From positions 6,371,852 through 6,435,851 of the forward strand of contig OX637350.1 in assembly GCA_951799405.1 (NCBI GenBank): a stretch of 64,000 bases of DNA, in the 5' to 3' direction. The notes under the pieces are model-generated. The model made no database searches and was not told the DNA's origin. It was given only the letters and a program-made list of their open reading frames with translations. Source of the DNA: Agapetus fuscipes. Its lineage: Eukaryota; Arthropoda; Insecta; Trichoptera; Glossosomatidae. Made by a program: the position numbers and the translations under genes. Shown here piece by piece: positions 42,181 to 54,012 of the stretch; within the stretch, counting starts at the first letter, position 1; each line of letters opens with the position of its first letter.

Positions 42181-43368
42181 TTTTTTTGCATGGAAAATTT
42201 ACTTTAGTTGATGAATGAGCCCTTGACTTGCTGTTTGTAAAAAACACCGTAAGTGTATTAAAATTACATTGAATTAATTTGATTTCTATCAAATAATGAT
42301 CGGAAAAGTTTTGATATTATAAACGTTATCGTAGAGCTTACGTATTAGAAGCTACGACTTTGGCGTAGACATATCAAAATTCCCACATAACAAAATAAAT
42401 AGTGGGAGTGAAAGTTATATATGCTTTTGGCAAGGTTTAATATATTTCGTGATGAATGAGAGTGAAGAATCGCCCAAAGGTAACTGATATATTATTCATT
42501 CGCGGTGATTTACAACAGTTTATTGGGAATGGATATTTTTCCGCAAACTAGGAACTTTTAATACCTTTTTGATATTGATCATCAATCTATTGAATTATAT
42601 TATTATGTGCGAACTACGCAGTAAGAATGGTCCATGACCATGACCGTAGCATATAAGTGTTTGTTTTTTCCTCAACGTTCAATTTCTTTTATTTTCGTAT
42701 TAAACGATTTTATCTTGTTTTTTCATATTATTTTATCCTTGCCAATCAAAGAAAAAAACTGTTGAAAAATTGGAAGCTATTCAAATAATAAGATAACTTA
42801 ACTTAATATTTTGATACGTTGAAAAAAATGACGAAAACTTGCAATTCCAATTGAAAGCATCTCAGCATGTTTTTTTTATTTAGGTTAAGGTCCTATCTTT
42901 ATCTATGGTTATATTATTAAAAAAAATCGAAATGTTGAAAATAAAAGAAAGCAATACAGTTAAAATTTATTTTGATTTTTGGACTTTGTATTGGTTACAT
43001 AAACAATCAAATGGTAGTAACAAACCAAAAAAAAGTTTCATTATACTATTCATTGATGAATCATTTATTTTAAAAATATTTAATACCTGAATATGTAAAC
43101 AAACTGGTCATATATAAATATATTGTACTCTCCCCGTAACCACAAACATCTTCTTCAGTTTTATTTTTTGTATCAGATTAAGAGAATGTTTAATATACCT
43201 ACCATACTTAAGCTCTATATCTGAACGTACCGTGACCTCATCAAGGCCAAAATAAAAACTGTATGCAGGTTGTACGTGAAAAAAAAGCCTGTTTTGGGTG
43301 ATTTGAGCAAGGGGCCACAGGGGGCGCGCCGAGCGGCATAATTCAGCGTCCTGTCCCACAAATTCCGC
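42181..43368. other. No gene seen
   Basis: The plus frame 42905-43090 is lysine-rich, AT-driven and without a motif. Confidence 0.5.
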
Positions 43369-44000
43369 CTGTAATCGGTTACCCCAAGCCGCACTGGTGA
43401 ATAACAAAAAGTAAGACCAGCAACCTCTCCTTGAGCTAAGAGTCTCCGACGACCGGTTTTGGCCTTGCAGGGAAAAATTTTCGGAAACAAAGTGTGTATG
43501 TTAATTCAATGAGAATGGTTTCTCCTTGAAAATTAAGCAATGTGTGATTTTCAATATGAAAAAATTTGCATACAAAGTCTGTCTGTAATCAGTTACTCTT
43601 ATCTGCACTGTTGAATAATAAAAGGGAAACCTGTGACGTATTCTTGGACTAATAGCCTCAGACGAGTAGTCTTGACCTACTAAATCTAAATCTAAGTTGC
43701 AAAGATATATATCATTTAAGATTCATATTAAATGCATTTTTACAAGCAGACTCGTATAAGGTAGCGCTTACACATGACGCATGTGGAACTACAATATAAA
43801 AACCCAATCTCCAATGAACATAAGCCCTGCAACTCTTGCCGACCTTTCCTGAAACAGGGGTGACACTGGTAAAGTGAACCATATTTTTACAGTATGTGTA
43901 GTCAGCCTCATACCAACCTATAAGTCAAGGAAGTGAAGGAATGAACTTAGAAAAAAAAACTTTTCCAGGGAAAATATCCCGGGAACAAAGTGTATGTATT
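43369..44000. repeat. Two-unit duplication, period about 214 bp, second unit interrupted
   Basis: Unit 1 runs from CTGTAATCGGTTACC (43369) to GGAAACAAAGTGTGTATG (43483-43500), unit 2 from CTGTAATCAGTTACT (43583). Unit 2 breaks at about 43680, where a minus-strand tail-family copy is inserted, and resumes with CCAGGGAAAATATCCCGGGAACAAAGTGTATG (43967-43996), right up to a SINE. Confidence 0.7.
43681..43937 (-). repeat. Tail-family copy, minus strand, full 3' unit
   Basis: The reverse complement runs from CTTGACTTATAGGTTGGTATGAGG to CAACTTAGATTTAGATTTAG. It interrupts the second unit of the 214 bp duplication. Confidence 0.9.
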
Positions 44001-44213
44001 TGTCGGTGTTATAGCCGCGGGGATCAAGACAGGTAATTTGGAACCGGATAACGCTGGTTCGAATCTCGCGACGATAACTTCAACCCTGGTTCAACAGATG
44101 CCGTTGCATGCACACAAGCTTCTGCTTTCGCATGAAGACAACTGGCCAGGTAAAATAGGTTGATGGATTGCATTCCTTTCCACAAATCTATTTAAAAAAA
44201 AAAAAAAAAAAAA
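44001..44213 (+). mobile_element. tRNA-derived SINE, family 2, poly-A tailed
   Basis: GGTGTTATAGCCGCGGGGATC (degenerate A box of a Leu/Ser-type tRNA) and GGTTCGAATCTCGCGACG (B box), then AACTTCAACCCTGGTTCAACAG, CATGCACACAAGCTTCTGCTTTC and ATTCCTTTCCACAAATCTATTT, ending in about 22 A. It is almost the same as 49733-49949 (opposite strand). A third, older copy lies at 60343-60570. Confidence 0.9.
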
Positions 44214-44640
44214 ATGTTAATTACATGGAAATATTTTTTCTTAAAACTGTATTTGAAGAAAGCAATCTCAAATTAACTGGTATCGAACCCCTAAGCTGCA
44301 GTGGTGTTAAAGAAATCAGCTCTTTTTATGAACCATGAGTCTATGAGGTTTTAGCAAGATGTTCTTCATGTTAGAAATTATTGAAATAACTTAACGCAAT
44401 AACATCATTTGATTGCTTAAAAATATGAAGGCAATGAATTATGATTTGGAGGTTTTATAAAATTACAAAAAAAATTGTTTATGTTGTATTCCTGCTTCTT
44501 CAATTATACTCGTACCTTTGCATTCAATTTTCCTAAATTTGTGATCACATTGTAAGAATAAAACGTCACTGAGCTTTTAATATGACAGAGGCAACATTTG
44601 ACTGGAATTCCTGTCCAACAGGGGGATGATATATTAATAT
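44214..44640. other. No gene seen
   Basis: AT-rich, nothing recognisable. Confidence 0.5.
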
Positions 44641-44840
44641 ACATAAATAATACAACACAAACACGGGACGGGCCCGCCCCGCCCCCTCCCTGCCCCTCAA
44701 AAGCGGTAAGGGGCGAATAAAACCGGTAATTGCGGAATTAATATTTGAAGGCGAGCCAAGTTGGCCGAGGGTAGGTGAGGCTGGGGTGGACCCACGAGGG
44801 GAAGGGGAAGGGAACAGGCCCTTCGAAACAAACGCTCCGT
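44641..44840. other. GC-rich tract
   Basis: Contains GGGCCCGCCCCGCCCCCTCC at 44671-44690 and several GGGG/CCCC runs. The minus frame 44566-44850 is proline/glycine-rich because of base composition. This could be a regulatory island, but no gene is attached. Confidence 0.3.
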
Positions 44841-45795
44841 TTACACTCAAATTGCGATAGACTCGAGGCGTCTTTTGTCATTCAATATCTTGATTGCCTA
44901 CATTATCATTTTCAAAGCCCAAATATTGCTTAATTAATTTTACAGTTAAAACCGTTTCAATACTTGTCTCCCGATTACAACAACCCCTCGAGTTAATTTA
45001 TGGCGCCTTGGGATAGAACACAAAGCGCAGATTTAGGAACGGAGTGAAAAGATACGTAAAGTGACAACAGTTGTTTTTTTCACTTACTGTGAAATAAGTC
45101 ATTGAACCAATAAGCAACCTAAACGGTTTTATTCTCAAAGAGATATTCATCTTTCAACAGTTGCTACAAGTGAATTGTTTATGCAAGAAAAATATGTATG
45201 TAGATTGTTTATACCAAAGGGTTTTTTATAGCACTTCAAATATCTAGTTTCGTAAAAATCATTTGATGAGCGATTAAAATAATTAAAAACTGTATTGAAG
45301 TGGTTAAATTTACTCTCTCCTATACATATTAAAATTTATAGATTTTTATGTTATAAAATAAGAAAGAATATGGAAACTAGATACTATAGAAACTTCAAAA
45401 ATTGCTTACAGAGAGAGCCATATATTTTTTATGTCGGTAAAATTATTATGTGCCCAAAAATTCTTAAGTGTAGTTTTCAATACATTTACAAACATCTTTG
45501 ACATTTTCAATCAAAATCATTTTATACGACGTATTTTTATGCATCAAGATTCATTTAAAATTAAATTGACTCTGTTTTAGAGGGATAATACAATTTACAA
45601 ATGTCATTTTGCATAATGCATAATTTAGCTGTATTGTTTCCCAGTCTAAGCCACTGACATTATAATCGGACCCTAGCAAATAAAATCTCTCTCTAACGGT
45701 TCCCCGCAGTATCATCGTGTGGCATTTTAAATCCACACATCGCATTCGAGCGCAAATATTATAATATCTCGTAGCTTTACATTTCTTGTTCTTGT
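44841..45795. other. No gene seen
   Basis: The plus frame 45295-45501 and minus frame 45551-45745 have no motif. Confidence 0.5.
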
Positions 45796-45915
45796 TTTGC
45801 TTGCACTCTACGCCGGGCTGGCGTAGATGGTACTCTTGTAATTCAAATACGGGTTGCGCTACGAGAAATGTGCCCGTACTCGCTGCTACGACGCATTTTG
45901 CTACGACCCATACCG
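45796..45915. repeat. CTACG-rich segment
   Basis: CTCTACGCCGGGCTGGCGTAGA is itself an inverted repeat. Then GCGCTACGAG, CGCTGCTACGACGCATTTTG and GCTACGACCC follow. It shares the wording of 7625-7655, 17740-17800 and 50630-50712. Confidence 0.45.
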
Positions 45916-46049
45916 CAAACTTAATAATGCCTACATGGGAGAATTATATGAATTTGATATTTTGAAGTACAATTTACAAAAAAATATAAAACAATTTTAA
46001 ATAAATATTATTGGAAAATATTTGAAGTTTTTATCCCTTAATTTATTTT

Positions 46050-46145
46050 CTTTTGTATTTTTAAGTGTTGATCTATTAACACAGTGAAAGTCCATTTTTT
46101 TAATATTTAAAAAATTGAAATGGTAAAACATGGTTTTATTTTCTT
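46050..46145 (+). repeat. Dispersed repeat C
   Basis: AAGTGTTGATCTATTAACACAGTGAAAGTCC, a T run, TTTAAAAAATTGAAATGGTAAAACATGGTTTT. A close match to 14085-14225. Confidence 0.75.
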
Positions 46146-46689
46146 TTGAACTTCACAAAAATTATTGCAAATTTTTTTTTCGATGTTTTTCATTGTTTCG
46201 TTTCTCTAAAAGTTCAAATAGTTTCATTAACTCATTAAAAAAATCCTAAGTGACAAATTTCTATAAAGAGCTGTCAACATATAAATGACGTAAATAAAAT
46301 AAAGATAAGTATGATTTTTTAAATAAAATTATCTAAGAAATTTAGGTAATAAAAAACAAAATACCTACCAATGATTTTTTCGTCGAAATTTTTAATGAAA
46401 AGCTTAAAAGTATAATTATTGAGTAGAGTTGTATTATATCCTTGTATCTAATACAAGTAACAGCTATTATTGCGAGTGTAGGGGAAAGTTGTGTCCGTTT
46501 CAGGGAACTAGCACTCAACCGCGGGCCGTTGAAATTTACATTTGGATAATTTTATGCGACCCATCCCAAACGTTAGACTTAACATAAAGGTTGGACGGTG
46601 TACATCTTTCATCAAATGAAAATAACACGCCCAGTATTGTATACAGTGATTTTATCCAGTGGCCCTTCAATTAAACATCACTACCCCAA
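46146..46689. other. No gene seen
   Basis: Nothing recognisable. Confidence 0.5.
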
Positions 46690-46815
46690 GTATAAAACAA
46701 AATATTTAAACTCAACAATAGCGTTTTAACAAAATATATACAACGACTAAAACGTTCAACGTAAGCGCTGTTTTAGTTTCAAAATATTTCTTGTTAAATA
46801 CTCTGGTTGACTTTA
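46690..46815 (+). repeat. Dispersed repeat B
   Basis: CCCCAAGTATAAAACAAAATATTT, AGCGTTTTAACAAAATATATAC, ACTAAAACGTTCAACG, GCGCTGTTTTAGTTTCAAAATATTTCTTGTTAAA. Same order as at 61165-61320. Confidence 0.75.
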
Positions 46816-48149
46816 AACACTAAGTTTTATATGTACTTGGTGTTTATATACTGCTATGCAAATGAGAGTAATATTGTAGGTGGAACACATTTACCTTTAT
46901 AAATTGAAAGTTGACGTCTGTGGGGTGTTTTAACATTATTTAAATTATTTCAAATGATAATTTGCAGAAAAATATTGTAAATAAAGTACCTTTGGTTGTG
47001 CTCTCCTAGGGAAGGCTACTTTTGGGTCAATCTGAAACAAGAGAAAAACATTGTGTTAATTAACATGCCATTAGCATTTCAATATATAAATTTAAATAAG
47101 ATAAACTTTGATTTCTACAAAACTTTCTTAAAATTCTAATGAAATACTGCTTTATTTTGACACTGTGATTAATTTTATTTAAATTAATAAATACAAACGT
47201 GTTCGATCGTTTGATTATGTTTTTGTAAATTAAAATAAAATTAATAAAAAAAGGGGGAAAATAAAACAGTGTTTCATTATAATTTTCATAAAATTCTATG
47301 AATTTTAGAAGAAATCAATTAATATAAATTTTCACAGTGTTAATACACAAACCATAATATAAAATACAGGATAAACTTCGTTGCTCAAAAAAACGCATAT
47401 TTTCAACTAAGCCCTAGTTGCTGTAACCCTGAATTAACCTTTAAGTGACCGATCTTTGTTAAAGGCAGATGATGTTTTTTTAATCAGTAAAGAGAATCTT
47501 TTAACATTTTAGTAATGATTGTTTCGCTCCACTGGGAATCAACTACCTTTCGATAACAAGTCCCATGTGTTAACCATCGTAATTTTCAACAGTCAACAGT
47601 CACCTACCGATGAGTATCTTTAAAAAAATCAAAAAGCTTTATTACTACATTAGATTGTGCCAAAATCAAGAATTGCAATTTGCGCGAAAACATTGAAAGT
47701 AAATATTTGACGTGGGATTAAATTTAATATATTTCAGCCATCACAAAGCAAATTATAAAACGGAATAAATCCCGAAGTCGACCTTAGTGCGGCCGCAAGC
47801 GCTGTGTAAGCGGAAAGGTGAATTTTTCACCGCACCACCGGCAAAACGCACACTCGCCATTTCATTCCTACAAAGTCATAAATTAACAGTTCCATGGCTT
47901 GTGGAAAAGGGCAGGGAGGTGGGGGGTGCGTTCTTTTGATTTATCCCACGACGCGAAAATTTCGGAAAAATACGAAATCCACGCCGAAGAAAATAAAATG
48001 CCGCCGGAATCGTAAAATCTCTATCGTGACACTTTGGGTCGAACGAATCGTTCTTTTTGGTGAATCATATTTGCATTGTACTTATTTTTTTTTTTGAGAA
48101 GAGCCAGAAAAAAGTATCAGCCTTTGCAATTAATACATAATAATAAAAT
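46816..48149. other. No gene seen
   Basis: AT-rich. 47770-47870 is slightly GC-richer. The plus frame 47894-48097 has no motif. Confidence 0.5.
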
Positions 48150-48384
48150 CTAAGTTGCAAGGATATATTCATTCAAAGCTCTCAGATGTATGCTCACAAA
48201 CAAACACGTGTAGTTCGCGCTTACAAAGGCTGATTGTGTACTTACAAATAAAATCCAAACCTCAAATGAACATAAGCCCTGCAACTCTTGCTGACATTCC
48301 CTGAAACAGGGGTGACATTGGCAAAGTGAACCATTTTTTTACAGTATGGGTGGTCAGCCTCATACCAACCTATAAGTCAAGCAA
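48150..48384 (-). repeat. Tail-family copy, minus strand, full 3' unit
   Basis: The reverse complement starts CTTGACTTATAGGTTGGTATGAGG and belongs to the TTTGTAAGCGCGAACTAC/GAGCTTTGAATGAATATATCC subfamily, as at 27727 and 54633. Confidence 0.9.
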
Positions 48385-48589
48385 TTTATCATTAATTATA
48401 TTTAATTTACAATACATTTAAATAGATTTGTTGACATATCGCACGTTTAATAACAAAGAGCAATAACTCAAGAATTGGGAAAATCGAGATTTTGTAATAA
48501 AACGCAAGAACAATGCGAGAAGAATAGGTAGAATGCGACAGCCGTTCAATTTGGACGAATAAGACCGAGATAAAACATCGGTCGCCTTT

Positions 48590-48986
48590 TTCATATATAT
48601 ATACAAGGATAATTTATTTATAAGGTACACATAATTGAAGAGCGCCGTTTTTGTGTGTGTCACACCTCAAGGGCCCTCTCAAATCACGGATAAGATTTTT
48701 TGTAAAGATGCGTCTTTAGTGCTCCTTTAAAGACACCAACAGTTTCTGCCTTCCTCACATTAGGTGGTAGTCTGTTCCACTCCATTGGGCCCGCAAACCG
48801 GAAAGCACGTACAAGTTGTACTGGTTGTCTGAACTTCAAACGTGATTTCCCAACACTCTTATTTTTCGAGTTATTGCTCTTTATGATTAAGCGTGCGGTA
48901 TGTAACCTCAGGGTTAAAGCTATGGTAAATCGATGCTGACGGGATTTGAATCGAGGGTGTTTTATTTCAAACATACGCTTATCAAA
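48590..48986 (-). pseudogene. C-terminal end and 3' UTR of an L2/CR1-like LINE
   Basis: The minus-strand frame 48974-48684 ends with RQPVQLVRAFRFAGPMEWNRLPPNVRKAETVGVFKGALKTHLYKKSYP. This is the arrangement typical of the extreme C-terminus of CR1/L2/Jockey-group reverse transcriptases (a W-N-x-L-P block followed by x-F-K-x-x-L-K-x-x-L). An upstream in-frame stop near 48984 marks the truncation. 3' of the stop, GAGGGCCCTTGAGGTGTGACACA is shared with 35160-35240 and 7800-7873. The RT palm is absent. It may be the family of the LINE at 3399-4757 or a sister; their C-termini are not alike enough to say. Confidence 0.82.
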
Positions 48987-49732
48987 TTACCATCTGTCAT
49001 AGCGCCAAAAATACCGATAACAGAACATCGAAATATTTATTTTAAACTGAAAGATTTTTTTTTTTATACGAAATCTCAATCACTTAAATATTTAGTCTTG
49101 TACAATGAATGAACTTGAATTTTATTTAATATATATTGTTATTTGAATTAAGCTTTGTTTTTCTTGAAAATGTTTTCAAAAAAAGCTCTTCTTTTTACAG
49201 CTTAATACGTGGTAGAGAGGAAGTGTGCGTCCTCGCTTTCACAGCAAATAATATTTCATATTATGCCCGGAATTCCGCAAACTCTGCGAAATCCTTTCTA
49301 TTAAAAAAAAAAAAACGACCCTTTGTACTTGCACATTTTTGCAAATGAAAAATCTCGCTGTGTGAAATGATTCGATTGTCCTAGGTACAATATATTTCAT
49401 GTGATATTCTACCTACGTAGGTTTAACCTAGGGGAAGCGCTCTTGATAATTTTTACGCATATCTCTTGGGCGAGCGTTAACCAAATTTTAATTCAAATTG
49501 CCTTTTAATTTCCATTTCGCACAACCAACGCTTTTCATTATGAGACAAAAATTTTCAAGTCTGAATTTTCATGACAATTTAGTACTTTATTCAGACAAAA
49601 ACATTTGACAACAATTAAACATTCTAACTCTAGGTTTGAGTAAATAATAATAAGATTCATAGTATTCTCTGCACATGAGTACATACGGTGCCATACAAGC
49701 CGGTTCTCATCGGCTTCCCGTTTAAAATGATG
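48987..49732. other. No gene seen
   Basis: The plus frame 49136-49348 has no motif. Confidence 0.5.
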
Positions 49733-49949
49733 TTTTTTTTTTTTTTTTTTTTTTTTAAATAGATTTGTGGAAAGGAATGCAATCCACCAACCTATTTTAC
49801 CTGGCCAGTTGTCTTCATGCGAAAGCAGAAGCTTGTGTGCATGCAACGGCATCTGTTGAACCAGGGTCGAAGTTATCGTCGCGGGATTCGAACCAGCGTT
49901 ATCCGGTTCCAAATAACCTGTCTTGATCCCCGCGGCTATAACACCGACT
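49733..49949 (-). mobile_element. tRNA-derived SINE, family 2, poly-A tailed
   Basis: A poly-T run at 49733-49756 is the A tail. The reverse complement then gives the same body as 44001-44213, including CTGGTTCGAATCCCGCGACG (a better B box than that copy) and GGTGTTATAGCCGCGGGGATC. The similarity of the two copies implies recent activity. Confidence 0.92.
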
Positions 49950-50629
49950 AACAAAGTATGTAACAATGTAAATGTAACAAAGTAGTTAAAAAATATAGGC
50001 ACAAAGTAAAAAAATACACTTAAAACCAAATAAACAATACGTTTTTTTCCCCATTGAAACCATGCAGTCTACTTTATTATCATTTTGGCCTCATTTTAAA
50101 TTTATATTTAAATTAAATAGGAAACCGATGGGGATCGGCTTGTACGGCACTCTTTGCCACTGGTACATACTTAAAATTCTGCCTCTTTCAGTTTAATTTT
50201 CAATACAACAACTTACATTTTATTTTTATTTTGAACGTGTACAAGTTTTACATTTTTATGTGTGTTTGATGAGCTGGTAAGGTTATGATGTTTCAGATTC
50301 GTTAAAATTGTCTTCAAATTGTAAACTTATGAAAAACAAAAGGTTGTGAACAATATATCCTAATGATGATGATGATGCTGATGTCTCCATCCTTCCGGGC
50401 TTGTAGACCATGTTCAATAATATCTGAAGTATCTAAATATCTGAAGCCGGCCATGAAAGCCTAAAAACACCTATAATATAAACTAATGTCTTGCGGTTCG
50501 GAAAAATGGTAAAAGCGCAAAAAGTTATTTTCTTAATATTCCTCGCCATTCTGACATCCATTTTGAAAGAGAGGTTTTTTGTTTCACATGTCGTCATGTT
50601 GACATTAAAAAAGTGTATGTCTACACATG
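49950..50629. other. No gene seen; short GAT repeat
   Basis: GATGATGATGATGCTGATG lies at 50365-50383. Confidence 0.5.
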
Positions 50630-50712
50630 CAGGCTCTACGCGACGTTATGTGTGTAGAGAGATTGCTTACATAGATTTCGGCGCTACGAGGCTACGGCGT
50701 AGAGGCTGAGCG
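50630..50712. repeat. CTACG-rich segment
   Basis: GGCTCTACGCGACG, TGTGTGTAGAGAG, GGCGCTACGAGGCTACGGCG and TAGAGGC words, as at 7625-7655. Confidence 0.35.
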
Positions 50713-52464
50713 TATGGTAAAAAGCCCGCTCTCTGGCCGACCCAACTTGGCATGGGGGGGAAACTCTTGTACAAGCACATTAGTCGACGGATGAAATTTC
50801 ATCAAAAGTGGTCCGCCATCTCTTAGCAGTTATTTTCTGTGTGCGAGGGAATACACAAACGACTGGCTAGGGGAGATCGTGTCGCCAAAGCAGAGAGGAG
50901 ATTTTCACTTTTCACAGATTGCTATTGTGGTTATTCTAAACAGTGATATTTTTCGATATGTTTTTCTATTTCAAATATTTTTGATTCATTGTCAAAAACC
51001 CTCAGAAAGAAAAAACATTGAAAGGTTGAATTATTTTATTATTAATTTAAGCTTGGTGAATGTCATTTGTTAATTGGATGATTTTCTAAGAATGATTTTA
51101 GTTCAAGAAATAAAATAACATTGTAGGTTTTAACAATGCTAGATTTTCTCAATAGTCACTGAAACTTTAAATTGAAACGCCCGCAGTCCAAACGCATGGA
51201 AAAGTTTATTAATTCCTACGGCAGCAGGTTTTCGCCACACTCTACGCGACACTTACACTTCAGCCCGGCAGAGAGTTTGGCGCGTCAGCCCGAAACATAA
51301 ATCTTATTTGAAAAAGCATTGTCAAACCCATGTCTGTACCGATCCCGGCTTCAAGTCGGCATCACTAAATAATACAGACCATTGAAAAGCTCTTTTATCG
51401 ATTCACGCACGACGCTTGTGCGTGGTTTTAAAAACTGCGATAAATCCCCGAAATGTGAAGGATAAATGGCCCTTTTCCCGTTTATTCTTAAATTTTCGCG
51501 TAATACTTTTCGTAGAAATCTTCAAAAAATATTTTTTATTTCGCGCCAGCCTTGCGGGTTATGTGTTATGTTCCTACAGCACTGGAGCGAATATATTTAC
51601 ATTTTGTTGGATTTAATACTTCTCTGTCTTTATTTATTTGATTTGTATTTATCTACTTGTGTTTACAATACATCATTCGGCATTGGAAACTTCCAGAAGC
51701 GAAAGCCGCGGGAAAATGATAATATTATTGTGGGTTAAATATTGATCATGTAACCAAAGATATAAGTTTTAACGATTGAGAGAAATTTATGGTATTTATT
51801 TTAGTATTTCCTCTGATTATAATATTTGCAAGCGAGATCACGTTTAACGAGTCTTTGAGCATTTCTCATTTGCAAGTTTGTCACCACTTCAGGGATCACA
51901 ACGTACCATAATTCCCAGAAGGCTTTACCGCAAAAGGTACACATTTCAATGCTTGTTTAATTGATTCCATTTAATTGTTATTCTATTTACAAAAGTAACA
52001 CTTTGCTAGTTGGAAGGTTCCATTTCAAAACGTAACTTCGGTACAGATATCAGACTTATTTTCATTGTATTTTCTTGAGTAAGTGATTGCAGTAATTGCA
52101 TTACTTGAGTAAATAATTGCATTACATACGTTGTCATGCAATAAAATGCAACCATCAGCAGCACAAAACGAATAATGATATAGACACCAGTCAATATAAA
52201 ATTACAATATGGCGCGATTGAACTATTTTTCATAGTAACGTGTAAACAAAATAGGTGTACAATGAAGAAAAGAGACATAACAATAAAACAATAATATGAA
52301 AAACATAAATTTAAACTGCTTCATATGCATTCACGTTACAATGATAAGAACATCCAGTATATTTTCAATTAAAAGAAAAACTACTTAAAATAAAGCCGCA
52401 AAAAACATATATGATCATCTCGTTGACGGTTGTCCGGGAACTGATTGCACTGATTTTATCCCCA
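50713..52464. other. No gene seen
   Basis: Overlapping plus frames at 51416-51738 and the minus frame 52006-52278 show no recognisable domain. No repeat match found. Confidence 0.5.
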
Positions 52465-52715
52465 AAGGGTTTCGTATGTGGCGAGTGAAACCTTTTTATT
52501 TTTACAGGCACGGATGCCAGCCTTACACTAACCACTTCAGTTGAAGTTGGGGTTTCCCAGCTCCTGAGGAGGCTGGTACTTGGTCTTGTGAAGGCTGAGT
52601 AAATCTTGCCGGTATTTTAATTATGGCTTTTGAAATAAACACCAAAAAGGGAAATCCTTTCTCACTACCTCGGTGAGATTCGAACCCGAGAAGTGACTGA
52701 GCTATCGCGCCCTTG
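52465..52715 (-). mobile_element. tRNA-derived SINE, family 1
   Basis: The reverse complement: GGGCGCGATAGCTCAGTCAC (head), GGGTTCGAATCTCACCGAGG (well-kept B box), AAGGATTTCCCTTTTTGGTG, ACTCAGCCTTCACAAGACC, AACTTCAACTGAAGTGGTTAGTG, and a tail with AAATAAAAAGGTTTCACTCGCC. A CAT-type microsatellite follows on its head side. Confidence 0.92.
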
Positions 52716-52752
52716 AGATGGTCCTGGACCATTAAATAGCACCACAAGAAAT

Positions 52753-52793
52753 AAATCATCCATCATCATCATCAGCATCATAAGCATCATCGA
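52753..52793. repeat. CAT microsatellite
   Basis: CATCATCATCATCAGCATCA then AGCATCATCG. Confidence 0.9.
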
Positions 52794-53171
52794 CCAGACT
52801 AGACTATACAGCCTTTCATGATAAAAGTAATAGCTGCTTTTGTCGATTGTAGAAGCGTTCCTTGAGCTGTATTGTAGACCGCTAATCAGGCGCGGGGTCG
52901 GCCGTCCCCGGAAGTAATTCTGATCTCTCAGTAAATCATTGTCCGGCCCACTCCTCAAGTAGAGTGTCGTCAATAAATAGGCGCGCTGGCGCTACAGTGC
53001 GAGAGGCTCCGCACGAATGTACGCTAAGTAATAAATGGTCACCAGTTACATCTGCCTTGTGCGGCTTATAGAATCCAATGCCTACGCAAGATTCATTTTT
53101 CTTTACATTTTTTTGACAGAAACCTTAAAAGATTCCATAACTGTAACAGACACACGGGCATTTGATTTCCC
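52794..53171. other. No gene seen
   Basis: Nothing recognisable apart from a modest GC-rich patch near 52880-53000. Confidence 0.5.
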
Positions 53172-53400
53172 CAGTGCTTGTTTGGTTTATCTATCTTTGA
53201 TTGAAAGGTAACCTTTCAATGACATTTTTTTTTAAATCACATGCTACAACTAAGAAAAAAAAGTCAGACACGATAATGTGAGAGTTGTTGTGTCTTTAAA
53301 ATCAATTTCCAGTTTTCATAAGGCACATTGGTCCAGTTCCTACACATACAAACATTGCTCATGTGAGATTACCTCTAATGGACATAAGACAAATATAACG
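53172..53400 (+). repeat. Dispersed repeat A
   Basis: CCCCAGTGCTTGTTTGGTTTATC, AAAGGTAACCTTTCAATGACA, ACGATAATGTGAGAGTTGTTG, CAATTTCCAGTTTTCATAAG, GCTCATGTGAGATTACCTC. This is the fullest copy. Confidence 0.82.
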
Positions 53401-53559
53401 ATTTGGTTAATTTTAAGCGCAGTAAATTTTCCTCAGAGTCTTTTCTTTATTTCTATTAACTTTCTTCTTCCACACAAACTGTTAAGTTGGATTAACCATG
53501 ATTTCAAAAACGCACAATTTAAACCATTTTTAATAGTTTGTTCGAGAAATAAAAACCAA

Positions 53560-53680
53560 CTAGGTAAAATGCTTTCGTTGCATGCATGCCAAAGAAATAA
53601 GGTTCCATTTTCACCCAGGGTGTAAGAAATGATTTCCCGCTTTGGTGTTTATGTCAAACACAAAATTAAATCTTCTACTT
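53560..53680 (+). mobile_element. SINE family 1, partial copy
   Basis: AAATGCTTTCGTTGCATGC (degenerate anticodon arm), CACCCAGGGTGTAAGAAATG, TTTCCCGCTTTGGTGTTTAT, CAAACACAAAATTAAAT. It stops before the second half of the body. Confidence 0.75.
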
Positions 53681-53879
53681 TTCTCCAATGAACAGAATAT
53701 CTCGACTTTATAAATGCATTTTTTCTTGGGTCATATTCGTATGAGTTGGCATTTCGACTTTGTCTACATAAAACATATTTTTTTGGCCTATAAGATGTTG
53801 TTTTTTTGTTAAATAAATTCACCAAATAATTAGAAAAAGGTCCAAGGCTGATATCTTGAATAGTCGCACTGTCCACGGG

Positions 53880-54012
53880 GGTCTGAAAGGAGGGTCAGGG
53901 GTCCACTAAGAGGCTGCTAGAGTGGCCGACGTGGAGCGGAAGGGACAGAAGATCCGCCCCGCACCCTGGACGTGACCCCCCTCCTCCCCCCTCCAGCTGG
54001 GGGGAGGGGAAA
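53880..54012. other. GC-rich tract
   Basis: Purine/pyrimidine-skewed GC-rich block with CCCCCCTCCTCCCCCCTCC near 53977-53995. No gene attached. Confidence 0.3.

Noticed and set aside
44001..44060. Possible tRNA-Leu/Ser gene
   Set aside because: The acceptor stem does not close and the same body and A tail occur at 49733-49949.
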